This document shows, piece by piece, positions 1 through 7,201 of a stretch of DNA of 64,000 nucleotides. The stretch spans positions 434,001-498,000 of the forward strand of contig NZ_CP099918.1 in the NCBI RefSeq assembly GCF_030994125.1, given 5' to 3'. The notes below the pieces were generated by a model. It did no database searches and had not been told where the DNA came from. It saw only the letters and a list, made by a program, of their open reading frames with translations. How positions within the stretch are numbered: position 1 is the stretch's first letter; each line of letters begins with the position of its first letter. The stretch comes from Pseudoalteromonas xiamenensis. Lineage in GTDB: Bacteria; Pseudomonadota; Gammaproteobacteria; Enterobacterales; Alteromonadaceae. The translations under genes were made by a program, and so were the position numbers.

Positions 1-261
1 CCAAAAACCAAAACGATTCAAAAGCGCAGGAAATATCAAAAACATTGGCAACGTCGGCACCACGTACCAAAAGGTGTACCAGGCGTGATTTGCAATTTTA
101 TCCATCGGCTGCTTTTCAACGTATAGCCAAATCATGGCTAAAATTGTCACCATCGGCAATGCCACGATTAACGCACCAAGTTTATCACTACGCTTAGCAA
201 CTTCTGAAACCGCCACCACAACTGCCGCCGTCACTAAATACTTGGTAATCAACCAACCCAT
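1..261 (-). CDS. DUF3147-like small membrane protein (3' part, runs off left edge)
   Basis: An open frame of 87 codons starts at an ATG on the minus strand (first base 261) and is still open at the left edge, so the C-terminus is missing. The protein is almost entirely hydrophobic, with three likely membrane spans at about residues 2-20, 28-48 and 60-80. Phrases such as SEVAKRSDKLGAL and HAWYTFWYVVPTLPMF match what I recall of DUF3147 inner-membrane proteins of about 115 residues. Their function is unknown. The assignment is from memory of the family, with no search behind it. Confidence 0.75.
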   Translation of the reverse strand, partial: MGWLITKYLVTAAVVVAVSEVAKRSDKLGALIVALPMVTILAMIWLYVEKQPMDKIANHAWYTFWYVVPTLPMFLIFPALLNRFGFW

Positions 262-584
262 AAACACTCCTGAAACGAAAACCAATAAGACTGTTTTGAT
301 TCTCCCACACCAACTTACAATCCCTAAAGCAAATTGAGACTAAGCCTACCAAATAACAGACATTCTTTTGCCAAACATATTAAACTTAATAGTCACGTTA
401 AACCCGCCAATATGAATGTGAATATGCTCATCTTTGCATAACCACAGGGCGCTTTTTAATATTCGCTAGCAAGCACGTTTCTAAAACACAATGCGCTGTT
501 CACCACATGTCCGAATAAATACTATCGCTCTGCCGCAAATCAAAGACATCGCTTGGCAAAGACTCATAGAACTTTAATTTAGTC
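262..584. other. Intergenic, no feature recognised
   Basis: This stretch lies upstream of the DUF3147-like gene and downstream of the hydrolase. It should hold the promoter of the former. I see no long reading frame, clear terminator or RNA gene. Confidence 0.5.
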
Positions 585-1466
585 CTACTCTTTGACACCA
601 TCATTAAAATGTAAGCGATCTATCACGTCCAAAATATCATGCCAGATAGCCTTATTTGTTTTTCTAAAATACCCAAAGTGACCGATTGATTTTTTGGGAA
701 AGGTCGCCGAGTCATAGCGTTTATAGGTGATTGGCTGCTCACTGGATACATGTTGCCAAAAGTTACTGATGTTACGTTCTGTACTTATTTCATCGTCATC
801 AGCACTGAACACAAAAATGGGGGCTTGGAAGTTTTTATACGCACCACGTGGAATAGACTGCCCATAAAACTTTTCTGAAAAAAATAAGTGTTTTTCGCTA
901 CACCATGCCCCCCATTCCTTTGCAAATCCTCGAGGCAAATCTTCCATAAAATTGAATGTTTTTGCCGGTACGTAATTAAAAAAAGCAAGAGTGACTGGCG
1001 CAAAAAATCGGAAAAAGAAATTTGCTTTGATCCGGTAAAACAGGGGCATATAGGGAAAATAACCAGCCGACACCGCAATTGCAATGAGTCCATCTAATTT
1101 GTCTCTATTTCTTGCAAAGCCAATTTGCTGCCCGCCAGCGCTATGACCAATGCAATAAAGCGGTAAATTAGGAAAACGTCCTTTTATCTCATCGATGACA
1201 GCTGGCATATCGTAACGTCCAATATCTGAATAACGGTAGTTACAGACATTCAATTCTGTCGTTTTCGACTCACAGAACCCACGGTAATTCCAAAGGACAA
1301 TATGATAGCCATTTTCAACAAGAAACTCACAAAACGGCAGGTAAAATAGGGTGTTCGTTGCTGTTCCTGGGTTAACAAGTATAACCGCTTTCGCATTTGA
1401 GCTTTCGATACAGGTTGCCGTCAGTGTAACGTGATCTTCGGTCGTAATTTGGATGGTTGATTTCAT
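585..1466 (-). CDS. Alpha/beta hydrolase
   Basis: The 293-residue protein has the alpha/beta-hydrolase layout: an oxyanion-side VNPGTATNT near residues 31-39, WNYRGF near 59-64, the nucleophile elbow GHSAGG with Ser109, an acid in the FSADDDE stretch, and a late histidine in GHFGYF. There is no signal peptide, so it is probably cytoplasmic. The substrate cannot be told. It is divergent from a MerR gene whose operator-like palindrome lies in the 72-bp gap, so MerR control is plausible. A second, partial copy of its coding sequence lies at 2011-2093. Confidence 0.8.
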   Translation of the reverse strand: MKSTIQITTEDHVTLTATCIESSNAKAVILVNPGTATNTLFYLPFCEFLVENGYHIVLWNYRGFCESKTTELNVCNYRYSDIGRYDMPAVIDEIKGRFPNLPLYCIGHSAGGQQIGFARNRDKLDGLIAIAVSAGYFPYMPLFYRIKANFFFRFFAPVTLAFFNYVPAKTFNFMEDLPRGFAKEWGAWCSEKHLFFSEKFYGQSIPRGAYKNFQAPIFVFSADDDEISTERNISNFWQHVSSEQPITYKRYDSATFPKKSIGHFGYFRKTNKAIWHDILDVIDRLHFNDGVKE

Positions 1467-1504
1467 AATTAACGTACATTGATATCAAAGTAAAAACACC
1501 CTAA

Positions 1505-1529
1505 ACTATAGAGTATACTCCACAGTCAA
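1505..1529 (-). promoter_or_regulatory. MerR-type operator and -35 element in the divergent hydrolase/merR gap
   Basis: A near-perfect 22-bp inverted repeat (1505-1526, halves ACTATAGAGTA and TACTCCACAGT, 9 of 11 positions paired) overlaps a minus-strand TTGACT (1524-1529). MerR-family operators characteristically sit in the spacer just downstream of such a -35 box. A good -10 for the hydrolase is not obvious, so the promoter is an inference. Confidence 0.55.
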
Positions 1530-1538
1530 GTGTAAATA

Positions 1539-1907
1539 ATGAAAACCAAGCAAGTTACAGAACAGACCGGATTAACCAAGGACACCCTGCGATTTTACGA
1601 AAAAGAGTGCCTGATCCCGCCTCCGTCCCGTGACGTCAATGGGTATCGAATCTACAACGAAAAAATCATTGAACAACTCAACATGATTACCATGGCGAAG
1701 AACTTAGGGTTTACATTAAAAGAAATCAAAGAGCTTGCACAGTTACTTTACTCTGACGCGTTAACTCAGACGACTATGGCTGTAAAATTGAAAGAGAAAA
1801 GCCTAGAGGTAGACACCAAAATCAATGAGTTGACGAAGATAAAGCACCTCATTGACAAAGCATTACGTGGAATGTGTGAACACAAAAACAAATTAAATGG
1901 CAACTAA
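1539..1907 (+). CDS. MerR family transcriptional regulator
   Basis: The 122-residue protein starts with a MerR winged helix-turn-helix (KQVTEQTGLTKDTLRFYE, then NGYRIYNE and FTLKEIKEL to about residue 70). An alpha-helical dimerisation segment follows (about 75-108). There is one cysteine near the C-terminus (MCEHK) but no full metal-binding motif, so the ligand is unknown. The gene is divergent from the hydrolase at 585-1466. The palindrome between them suggests that it controls the hydrolase and itself. Confidence 0.85.
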   Translation: MKTKQVTEQTGLTKDTLRFYEKECLIPPPSRDVNGYRIYNEKIIEQLNMITMAKNLGFTLKEIKELAQLLYSDALTQTTMAVKLKEKSLEVDTKINELTKIKHLIDKALRGMCEHKNKLNGN

Positions 1908-2010
1908 ATCAAAGAAACTCATGAGTGCAGACTGCGATTGAAATGAAAAAGGGTCAGAACCAGACCTTTTTATCAAAAAAATAGGGTCAAGGCAGCACAA
2001 TAGGGTCGAG

Positions 2011-2093
2011 AAAATGGGCGCTTGGAAGTTTTTATACGCACCATGTGGAATAGACTGCCCATAAAACTTTTCTGAAAAAATAAGTGTTTTCGC
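2011..2093 (-). pseudogene. Partial second copy of the alpha/beta hydrolase gene
   Basis: These 83 bases match 813-898 inside the intact hydrolase gene, with a few substitutions and two single-base deletions in A and T runs. The similarity stops on the right at 2093, exactly where the 3' end of a group II intron remnant begins. On the left it stops near 2011. The fragment therefore looks like the 3' exon that flanked an intron inserted in another copy of this gene. Confidence 0.75.
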
Positions 2094-2168
2094 GTCGGGT
2101 ATCAGCAGTGCATTACTGCACCGCCGCCCCCTAAGAACCGTACGAGCGAGTTTCCCCGCATACCTCTC
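2094..2168 (-). ncRNA. Group II intron remnant, domains V and VI
   Basis: Read on the minus strand, 2168-2135 forms a domain V-like hairpin: a GAGAGGTATGCGG arm, a GAAA tetraloop and a TCGTACGGTTC arm. It is followed by TTAGGGGG, a domain VI-like hairpin (GGTGCAG/CTGCTGAT) and the typical intron end ACCCGAC at 2094. Group II introns carry AGC or CGC as the catalytic triad at the start of domain V; here the arm reads AGA and two base pairs are broken, so this copy is degenerate. No maturase gene is present. Sequence beyond about 2190 does not look like intron. Confidence 0.7.
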
Positions 2169-2207
2169 AAGCCTTTATAAGTCAGTACCTAAGTACGGAC
2201 CAGCGAC

Positions 2208-2540
2208 TTAACCTTTTATGATATCCAGTGCAATTATTGCCGAAACAACTATAGCCAGTAGAGCAACCACGATGTTTAATGCGGTCAACCTATTGGGCAA
2301 AGTCCATTCAGATTTTGTTGACTGACTATCCTCAAGGGCTTTAAGGCCAATGGATGTTAGCTTGATATCAAAATATCCAGGATTGACAAGTGTTGGACTG
2401 TGTACCGCTTTCAAGTAGCCGTACTCAACCAATGCTTCCAAGTCACGAAAGTTGTCAATATCGTTTTTACTAATAGACGAATTATATTTACCTTCGCTGA
2501 TATCTTTCAGTAAAGACATCATTCCTTTGGTCGTATCCAT
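2208..2540 (-). CDS. Hypothetical protein with C-terminal membrane anchor
   Basis: I do not recognise this protein. The frame is open from a TTG at 2567, but the ATG at 2540 has an AGGTAGGA ribosome site six bases upstream and is the better start (110 residues). The first 80 residues look like a small winged-helix-type fold (LEALVEYGYLKAVH, FDIKLTSIGLKAL). They are followed by one membrane span of about 20 residues (LNIVVALLAIVVSAIIALDI) at the C-terminus. It reads in the same direction as the integron cassettes to its right, but no attC site flanks it. Confidence 0.5.
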   Translation of the reverse strand: MDTTKGMMSLLKDISEGKYNSSISKNDIDNFRDLEALVEYGYLKAVHSPTLVNPGYFDIKLTSIGLKALEDSQSTKSEWTLPNRLTALNIVVALLAIVVSAIIALDIIKG

Positions 2541-2678
2541 CTTCATTCCTACCTGACTATTTATCAACCATGTTACCCCAATGCAACTGCCTATGACAAT
2601 TAGGGTGCAACAACACCAAGTTATCTAGCTCATCTGAACCGCACTTTACCCTTTCCACAATATGGTGAAAAACAGCAC

Positions 2679-2719
2679 ATTAGGGTCAGGTCTTGAAATG
2701 TGCAAAGTATGCAAAAAGG
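2679..2719. repeat. REP-like repeat, copy A (half-site)
   Basis: The unit ATTAGGGTCAGGTCTTGAAA plus a GCAAAGTATGCAAAAAG tail is repeated almost exactly at 2725. This copy lacks the returning arm of the hairpin. Confidence 0.6.
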
Positions 2720-2724
2720 ACCAA

Positions 2725-2778
2725 ATTAGGGTCAGGTCTTGAAATATGCAAAGTATGCAAAAAGCAAGACCTGACCCC
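2725..2778. repeat. REP-like repeat, copy B (full hairpin)
   Basis: The arm GGGTCAGGTCTTG (2729-2741) is answered by CAAGACCTGACCC (2765-2777), giving a long hairpin around a loop that contains the AAAGTATGCAAA tail. It lies between two hypothetical genes. It could act as a terminator as well as a repetitive element. Confidence 0.65.
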
Positions 2779-2801
2779 GCAACCTCTATTTTAACGTGAA
2801 A

Positions 2802-4463
2802 TTATTTTAATTTTAACATTACTTTTTCACTTGATTTTTTTTGTATCGCAAAATCAAGCGGTGTCCGCCCTTTTTGGTCTGTAACCACATTAATATCGTG
2901 ATGTAGTTTATAGAGCTCTATTCCTTCCAAATTGCTATTTATAATAAAGGTGAAGATTGTACTATCCTTTAGCTTACCACCTTTATTTAAGGCGTCATGG
3001 ATCACCTCAATTGGATAGTTAGCGTTAACAGCTAGAGAAATAAATCCTGTATACAAAGATTTGTCACCAGTTTGATTTGCAATGCGGTCAATAATTGCCA
3101 ATGCTCCATCAAAGTTGCCACTATCGGCCTCATCCAACGCCAATGCGATCTCTTTAATCAAAATCACTTCTTCCGGTGAGGCTTGTTTAATTGGGTCAAC
3201 GGTGGCCTTGCTCGTTTGAGCACTATCCGTTGTTGAATTGAAAAATGTTTGCCCAGTATCAATTTGAGGATTGTCGGATAAAGATGTATCAATTTTAACA
3301 CAACTCTTAAGCGAATCTGTTAATAAAAGGATCTCGCCCAGTAAAACAGAAATTCTGTCAATTAAATAATTAAACCGTTGCCTTTTAATAGTTGTAAATT
3401 TCGGGTCATTAATATCTTTGACTGTTAAATCCTCGTTAGTCCAAGACAGATAACTAATTTGGTCGAGAAGGTGAACAAGCTCTCTATTTTTTAAATAGTC
3501 TTTAACATCGAATATGGTTTGGCGATTGTATGGCATAACCTTTTCTTTTAAAGCAATTTCAATTAGTTCTGCTGCATAAAAATCTTCTGAAATCTCAGAG
3601 TAGTTAATAAAATCCAACACAGTGTAATCATGCTCCACTGAAAGAGCTAATCCATGTCTTTCATGTAGCTGTAGTGCAACATCATACTGTGATTTACTGA
3701 CAGCGTACGTCAACATGTTGAACTTTGCATAGTCCTGATACCAAATCGTCTGTTTAGGGCTTGCGGACTTATCAGCTAAAAATAGAATCGTTTCTGCAGG
3801 ATGTTTAAAATCAATAGCCGTTTTTACGTCAGCAATGTTTGGTTGAAGCCCCAAGTCTATAAATGATTTTAACCACCCTAACTCAATTTTTGGGTCCATT
3901 TTGAGAATATTGGACAAAATAGACACGCCATCAATGACACTGTTTGATGTGATACTTTTGTCTCGAATATAATCAGAGAGTTTCAAAACATTATGCTCTT
4001 TGATTAACAACAAGAAGTCTATGCTGTCACTCATCGACAATAACTCAAAATCACCCTCTACTGGTGCTAGCTCTGAATAAGAGAAATCTTTATGCCAAGA
4101 AGTTTGCTTCCGATAATCTACAATTGAAAAAGGAATTTTAAGGCTCTGTAAAAACGCTTCCTTTTTGTATTTCTCAATGTGCAAGCTATGTATAATATTG
4201 AATATTTCCTTGCGTATGCTCGACTCTTCACTCTTAAATCTTCGAAGTAAATTTTCCATTTTTACCTTTTGAGTTAAATTACATTCCAAAACTGTCTGAG
4301 TTATTATTTTATTATTATTAGTTAGAGGCATCTCACTCAGTTCTAACTCGACCTTGTTTTTATCAGTGGTTATGTCTTTTTCAATTAGATTAGGATTATA
4401 ATTATAGTAGGCCACCAAGGTGGCCGACAAAACACCTAAAATTGCGATAGTTGTTTTATTCAT
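2802..4463 (-). CDS. Hypothetical exported or membrane-anchored protein with ankyrin-like C-terminus
   Basis: The 553-residue protein opens with an N-terminal hydrophobic helix (about residues 5-22, TTIAILGVLSATLVAYYN), either an uncleaved anchor or a signal peptide. The rest is mostly helical. The last 35 residues contain an ankyrin-type repeat (DQKGRTPLDFAIQKKS), and earlier helix pairs (LLKIKEHN-like, AVSKSQYDVALQLHERHG) suggest degenerate ankyrin repeats. I cannot name a function. The gene is AT-rich, lies between two REP-like hairpins and follows the integron cassettes in the same direction. No attC is seen 3' of it. Confidence 0.55.
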   Translation of the reverse strand: MNKTTIAILGVLSATLVAYYNYNPNLIEKDITTDKNKVELELSEMPLTNNNKIITQTVLECNLTQKVKMENLLRRFKSEESSIRKEIFNIIHSLHIEKYKKEAFLQSLKIPFSIVDYRKQTSWHKDFSYSELAPVEGDFELLSMSDSIDFLLLIKEHNVLKLSDYIRDKSITSNSVIDGVSILSNILKMDPKIELGWLKSFIDLGLQPNIADVKTAIDFKHPAETILFLADKSASPKQTIWYQDYAKFNMLTYAVSKSQYDVALQLHERHGLALSVEHDYTVLDFINYSEISEDFYAAELIEIALKEKVMPYNRQTIFDVKDYLKNRELVHLLDQISYLSWTNEDLTVKDINDPKFTTIKRQRFNYLIDRISVLLGEILLLTDSLKSCVKIDTSLSDNPQIDTGQTFFNSTTDSAQTSKATVDPIKQASPEEVILIKEIALALDEADSGNFDGALAIIDRIANQTGDKSLYTGFISLAVNANYPIEVIHDALNKGGKLKDSTIFTFIINSNLEGIELYKLHHDINVVTDQKGRTPLDFAIQKKSSEKVMLKLK

Positions 4464-4543
4464 TGACTGGATTCATATGCACAGAGTTTGCCTCATTAGC
4501 AAATATTAAAGTCTTCTACATGACAAAACGTTGATAGGAGCAC

Positions 4544-4580
4544 ATTAGGGTCAGGTCTTGAAAAAGCAAGACCTGACCCC
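4544..4580. repeat. REP-like hairpin, copy C
   Basis: The compact palindrome GGGTCAGGTCTTG-AAAAAG-CAAGACCTGACCC is the same hairpin as at 2725-2778 but with a 6-base loop. No RAYT transposase gene is in this window. Confidence 0.7.
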
Positions 4581-4638
4581 ATAACCTTTTAATATTGTTA
4601 TTAATATTCTAGATTTCATTGATATTCCTTTGAGTAGT

Positions 4639-4738
4639 GCTAACGCCGCAATATGGGGCGCACAAATGCTTGGCTAAAATTAGCGACGAAGGAGCGCAAG
4701 CCTGCTGTTTTGCGTCCAAGTTTAATTAATTTGTTAGT
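4639..4738 (-). repeat. Integron attC site (about 100 bp, VCR-like)
   Basis: On the minus strand this begins with CTAACAAA and ends with GCGGCGTTAGC, the R'' and R' boxes of an attC. The arms are complementary inward (AAGCATTTGTGCGCC against GGACGCAAAACAGC). It shares the internal phrase TTGGCTAAAATTAG with the attC sites at 5130 and 6553. It follows the stop codon of the gene at 4740 directly. Confidence 0.8.
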
Positions 4739-4739
4739 T

Positions 4740-5114
4740 TTACATATACAGCAAGTAAGAAACGCACTGATAAATAAGCCCAATCCAGCCAATTATAAAT
4801 GCTGCATCATCAAGTAAACCCACCCTACTATACTCTTCAGCATTAGCCAGAATGAGTTCACCAAATGACTCCGAATAAATAATCAAAGAGAGAAGCATTC
4901 CAGCATAAAGAGCAGGGAAAATACTATCTGAATCATCACTATCCCAAATCATAAGCGCAATTAAATAAACCAAAGATAAAAACATGGCTAGACACTTTCC
5001 TAACCTCCATTTATCAAAATGGTCTTTAAATGATAATTCGTACTCTCGGCTAGAGTAAAACTCTGCAACCATTATTGGAGCTAAAAATGCAATTAATAGA
5101 GTAAAAATATTCAT
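4740..5114 (-). CDS. Integron cassette gene: small membrane protein
   Basis: The 124-residue protein has three to four likely membrane spans (about residues 1-20, 41-58, 66-82 and 103-122), with a charged loop SSREYELSFKDHFDKWRLGK. I do not recognise a family. It is bounded on both sides by attC sites, so it is a complete cassette. It has only a weak ribosome site (GAGAAC). Membrane proteins of unknown function are common in marine integron cassettes. Confidence 0.65.
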   Translation of the reverse strand: MNIFTLLIAFLAPIMVAEFYSSREYELSFKDHFDKWRLGKCLAMFLSLVYLIALMIWDSDDSDSIFPALYAGMLLSLIIYSESFGELILANAEEYSRVGLLDDAAFIIGWIGLIYQCVSYLLYM

Positions 5115-5129
5115 TTGTTCTCAAGTAAA

Positions 5130-5230
5130 ACTAACGCCTCAATATGGGGCGGATAATGCTTGGCTAAATTAGTGAGGAACGAACGTCAGCCAAGCTTTAG
5201 ACGTCCCATCCATAATTGACTTGATATGTG
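5130..5230 (-). repeat. Integron attC site (about 100 bp)
   Basis: The minus strand ends in GAGGCGTTAGT (R' box), and the internal arms CAAGCATTATCCGCCCCATATTGAGG and GACGTCTAAAGCTTGG pair partly. The R'' end (CATATCAAG) is a poor match to TAACAAA, so this site may be weaker. It is similar to the sites at 4639 and 6553. Confidence 0.7.
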
Positions 5231-5235
5231 CTGAT

Positions 5236-5616
5236 CTATTTTGAGCGAATCACTTTGATAACCCAAATTGTGAAACCTATAAAACCAATTAAATAAAGCA
5301 AAGTATGAAACCAAAACAGAGAAGGCGATTGAGAATAGTGTATTACACCAGCGCTGCGTGTTAATACGGAATTTTCAAACAAAGGGTAATACAAAAGCGC
5401 CAAACTAATAATGCTGAATGAAACTCCAAAAAGAATGCTAGCGTGTCGCTTATCCACATGTTTTTTAGACGGTTGAGGATCAATTTCGCCAAATTCTAAC
5501 TTCCTGCGGAGTATTTCTTCTGCTTCTATTTTTCTATCTGGATACACTTGACTGTCAATATGAGAAATTACGTCGCGTAATTCACTTATACTATATTTTG
5601 AGAAATCAGGTTTCAT
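5236..5616 (-). CDS. Integron cassette gene: protein with two membrane spans
   Basis: The 126-residue protein has a soluble N-terminal half rich in charged helices (SISELRDVISHIDSQVYPDRKIEAEEIL). Two membrane spans follow, at about residues 60-78 and 102-122. The start ATG lies about 20 bases inside the cassette boundary, and an attC follows the stop. I do not recognise a family. The layout resembles small cassette proteins annotated only as hypothetical. Confidence 0.65.
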   Translation of the reverse strand: MKPDFSKYSISELRDVISHIDSQVYPDRKIEAEEILRRKLEFGEIDPQPSKKHVDKRHASILFGVSFSIISLALLYYPLFENSVLTRSAGVIHYSQSPSLFWFHTLLYLIGFIGFTIWVIKVIRSK

Positions 5617-5630
5617 TCAGCACCTAAAGC

Positions 5631-5680
5631 ACATAACGCCGCATTCAGCGGCTTGTCCGCTGCAATGCTTTGTTATGAGG
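5631..5680 (-). repeat. Integron attC site (short, about 50 bp)
   Basis: This is a textbook short attC. On the minus strand it reads CATAACAAAGCATTGC, AGCGGACAAGCCGCT, then GAATGCGGCGTTATG. The outer boxes TAACAAA/CGTTATG, the inner GCATTGC/GCGGC-type boxes and a central palindrome are all visible. The gene at 5645 ends inside it. Confidence 0.9.
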
Positions 5681-6529
5681 ACTTTCCACTTTGGTGCTTT
5701 TCATAAGAGGCCGCATAATTACCTCTGACAACGTATTACACTTCCCACAATTAATATTGATTTTTTGGTCAAAACGCAACTCTCGAAAGAGCCTGGTTGG
5801 AACTTCTAAGTCTTCATTGCAGCCAGCACATAAAAACTTAATAACTCTTCTTATCACCTCGAACTCATCATTTCCATCTTTTTGAATGACATAGCTTTCC
5901 TGGCACCTTGGATTTATACAGCTTACAGCTGTCTCATGCTGCAAGTTTCTTACAGGTCTTTTTATTTTCGTATCGCAAGCGAAACAATTAAAGCCAAATT
6001 CTTCCCTGAAAGTGCCGCCCATCAATAGATTTCCTTTAATACCTGATAGAAACGAAACGACATCGTTAACCTTCTTCCTGATAGTGTCTTTATCACCATA
6101 GATACTAAGATCACCGGAAGATATGCTCGGCACTGGAATATGCAAAGCAACATTGGAGACACCATTCCAAAGCTGATGTAGCTTATTAAGCTTAAGTTCC
6201 GATTGAGTACCCAGAGCGGTGTATTTTATTGATTCAAACTCTTCTTTCGTTTTTGGCAGTCTTCCATCTATTTTTTCAGCTGAAATTGATATTGAGAACT
6301 CCTTTGAAACATTATCGTCAATGTCATCTGAAATCTGTTTGATGATGTGTTTTGGTTGCCAATTCTTCAAGTCACTTTCTGACAGGTATGAAAAGTAGAG
6401 CTTGAATCGCTCATAGCACAAATATTCTAACGTAAGCCTACATTCTAAAGCAGCATAAGTGAGGCTTTGCTCAGTATCCTGCTCTAAGAGTGAACTAATG
6501 AGTTTGATTCTTTTTGGTATGTCCAGCAC
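5645..6529 (-). CDS. Integron cassette gene: zinc-ribbon protein, DUF4145/HEPN-like N-terminus possible
   Basis: The frame opens at a TTG (6535), but the GTG at 6529 has AAGGGG seven bases upstream and is the likelier start (294 residues). The N-terminal 150 residues are helical, with CRLTLEYLCYERF recalling HEPN/DUF4145 helices. This is a guess. Two zinc-ribbon-like Cys clusters follow: CFACD...CINPRC and CAGCNEDL...CGKCN. The stop lies inside the attC, giving the tail NKALQRTSR, a signature of cassette proteins translated into an attC. Its role is unknown; nucleic-acid binding or defence is possible. Confidence 0.7.
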   Translation of the reverse strand: MLDIPKRIKLISSLLEQDTEQSLTYAALECRLTLEYLCYERFKLYFSYLSESDLKNWQPKHIIKQISDDIDDNVSKEFSISISAEKIDGRLPKTKEEFESIKYTALGTQSELKLNKLHQLWNGVSNVALHIPVPSISSGDLSIYGDKDTIRKKVNDVVSFLSGIKGNLLMGGTFREEFGFNCFACDTKIKRPVRNLQHETAVSCINPRCQESYVIQKDGNDEFEVIRRVIKFLCAGCNEDLEVPTRLFRELRFDQKININCGKCNTLSEVIMRPLMKSTKVESPHNKALQRTSR

Positions 6530-6552
6530 GATCAAGCCCCTTGGCTAAACAC

Positions 6553-6652
6553 TCATAACGCCCTGTTAAGAGGCAAAATTTAGTTGGCTAAAATGTTGAG
6601 GGACGAAAACAGCCAACTGAATTTTGTCCTTTTTAAACAGCTTGTTATGTGA
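6553..6652 (-). repeat. Integron attC site (about 100 bp) of the first cassette
   Basis: The minus strand starts ACATAACAAGC and ends GGGCGTTATGA, with long complementary arms (AGGACAAAATTCAGTTGGC against TTAGTTGGCTAAA-type sequence). It overlaps the stop codon of the gene at 6645. Confidence 0.85.
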
Positions 6653-6974
6653 CGAGAACAAAGTTGTAGCTACTAACTAGTTTGCTGAGAAAAGTACCCA
6701 TACCACTATTTGAGTCACAGGTAATATCTATATCGCCTGTATCTGCACAGTATTGTAACGTCACTTCACTGTCACCGTATGTATAAACTTCAGTAATCTC
6801 TGTAAATGGTAAAAACGTTGAACTACTTTTATGTACTGCTAACTCAGCTGAAGCATTTTTTAGTTGCTCAAATGCCATCCAACCATCGTACTCATTGTTC
6901 TTATCTTCAATGATCACAGCCAGCAACTGACCATCTATTTCATACTTCCGAATGTTGATATTCACAATAGTCAC
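6645..6974 (-). CDS. First integron cassette gene: hypothetical soluble protein
   Basis: The 109-residue protein has no signal peptide or membrane span and I do not recognise it. The only good start is a GTG at 6974 that lies in the recombination core itself (GTTATGTGAC at the attI/cassette junction). A second in-frame GTG lies three codons on. No ribosome site is visible, so translation may depend on sequence in attI. The stop TAA lies in the R'' box of the downstream attC. The position next to attI makes this the cassette expected to be expressed best. Confidence 0.6.
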   Translation of the reverse strand: MTIVNINIRKYEIDGQLLAVIIEDKNNEYDGWMAFEQLKNASAELAVHKSSSTFLPFTEITEVYTYGDSEVTLQYCADTGDIDITCDSNSGMGTFLSKLVSSYNFVLVT

Positions 6975-7166
6975 ATAACAATTTAATAGTGCGCAAATCG
7001 CGCATATTTCTGATTTTCAATCGCGCACTTTTCTGAATGGGTTAGTTTTAACAAAGTTGATAACTAGTTGCCAGCGTTCTCAAAAATATATGTTGTTAAT
7101 TATTTGAGAAAGATAAAAGTGCGCAATTTGCGCATTTTCTTGAATATGGGGGAAACTTTACTGCAA
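6975..7166. other. Integron attI-like region between the first cassette and intI
   Basis: These 190 bases separate the first cassette from the divergent intI remnant, where attI and the cassette promoter belong. The cassette junction GTTATGTG (minus strand) is at 6972-6979. Two TGCGC/GCGCA inverted repeats occur, at 6990-7004 and 7120-7134 (the latter TGCGCAA-T-TTGCGCA). A single TCGCGCAC lies at 7020-7027. I cannot place a convincing Pc promoter by eye. Confidence 0.6.
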
Positions 7167-7182
7167 CTGTATATACGTACAG
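7167..7182. promoter_or_regulatory. LexA (SOS) box upstream of intI
   Basis: CTGTATATACGTACAG is a full CTGT-N8-ACAG LexA box, 20 bp before the intI start codon. LexA control of integron integrases is established for Vibrio cholerae and class 1 integrons. Its survival here argues that the integrase was cut recently or that the site is still tolerated. Confidence 0.85.
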
Positions 7183-7201
7183 TATGTGGGGAGGGGGTTT
7201 T

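Noticed and set aside
2568..2680. attC site downstream of the hypothetical gene at 2208 or the gene at 2802
   Set aside because: No TAAC/GTTA boxes with complementary inner arms could be found, so these two genes are not called cassettes.
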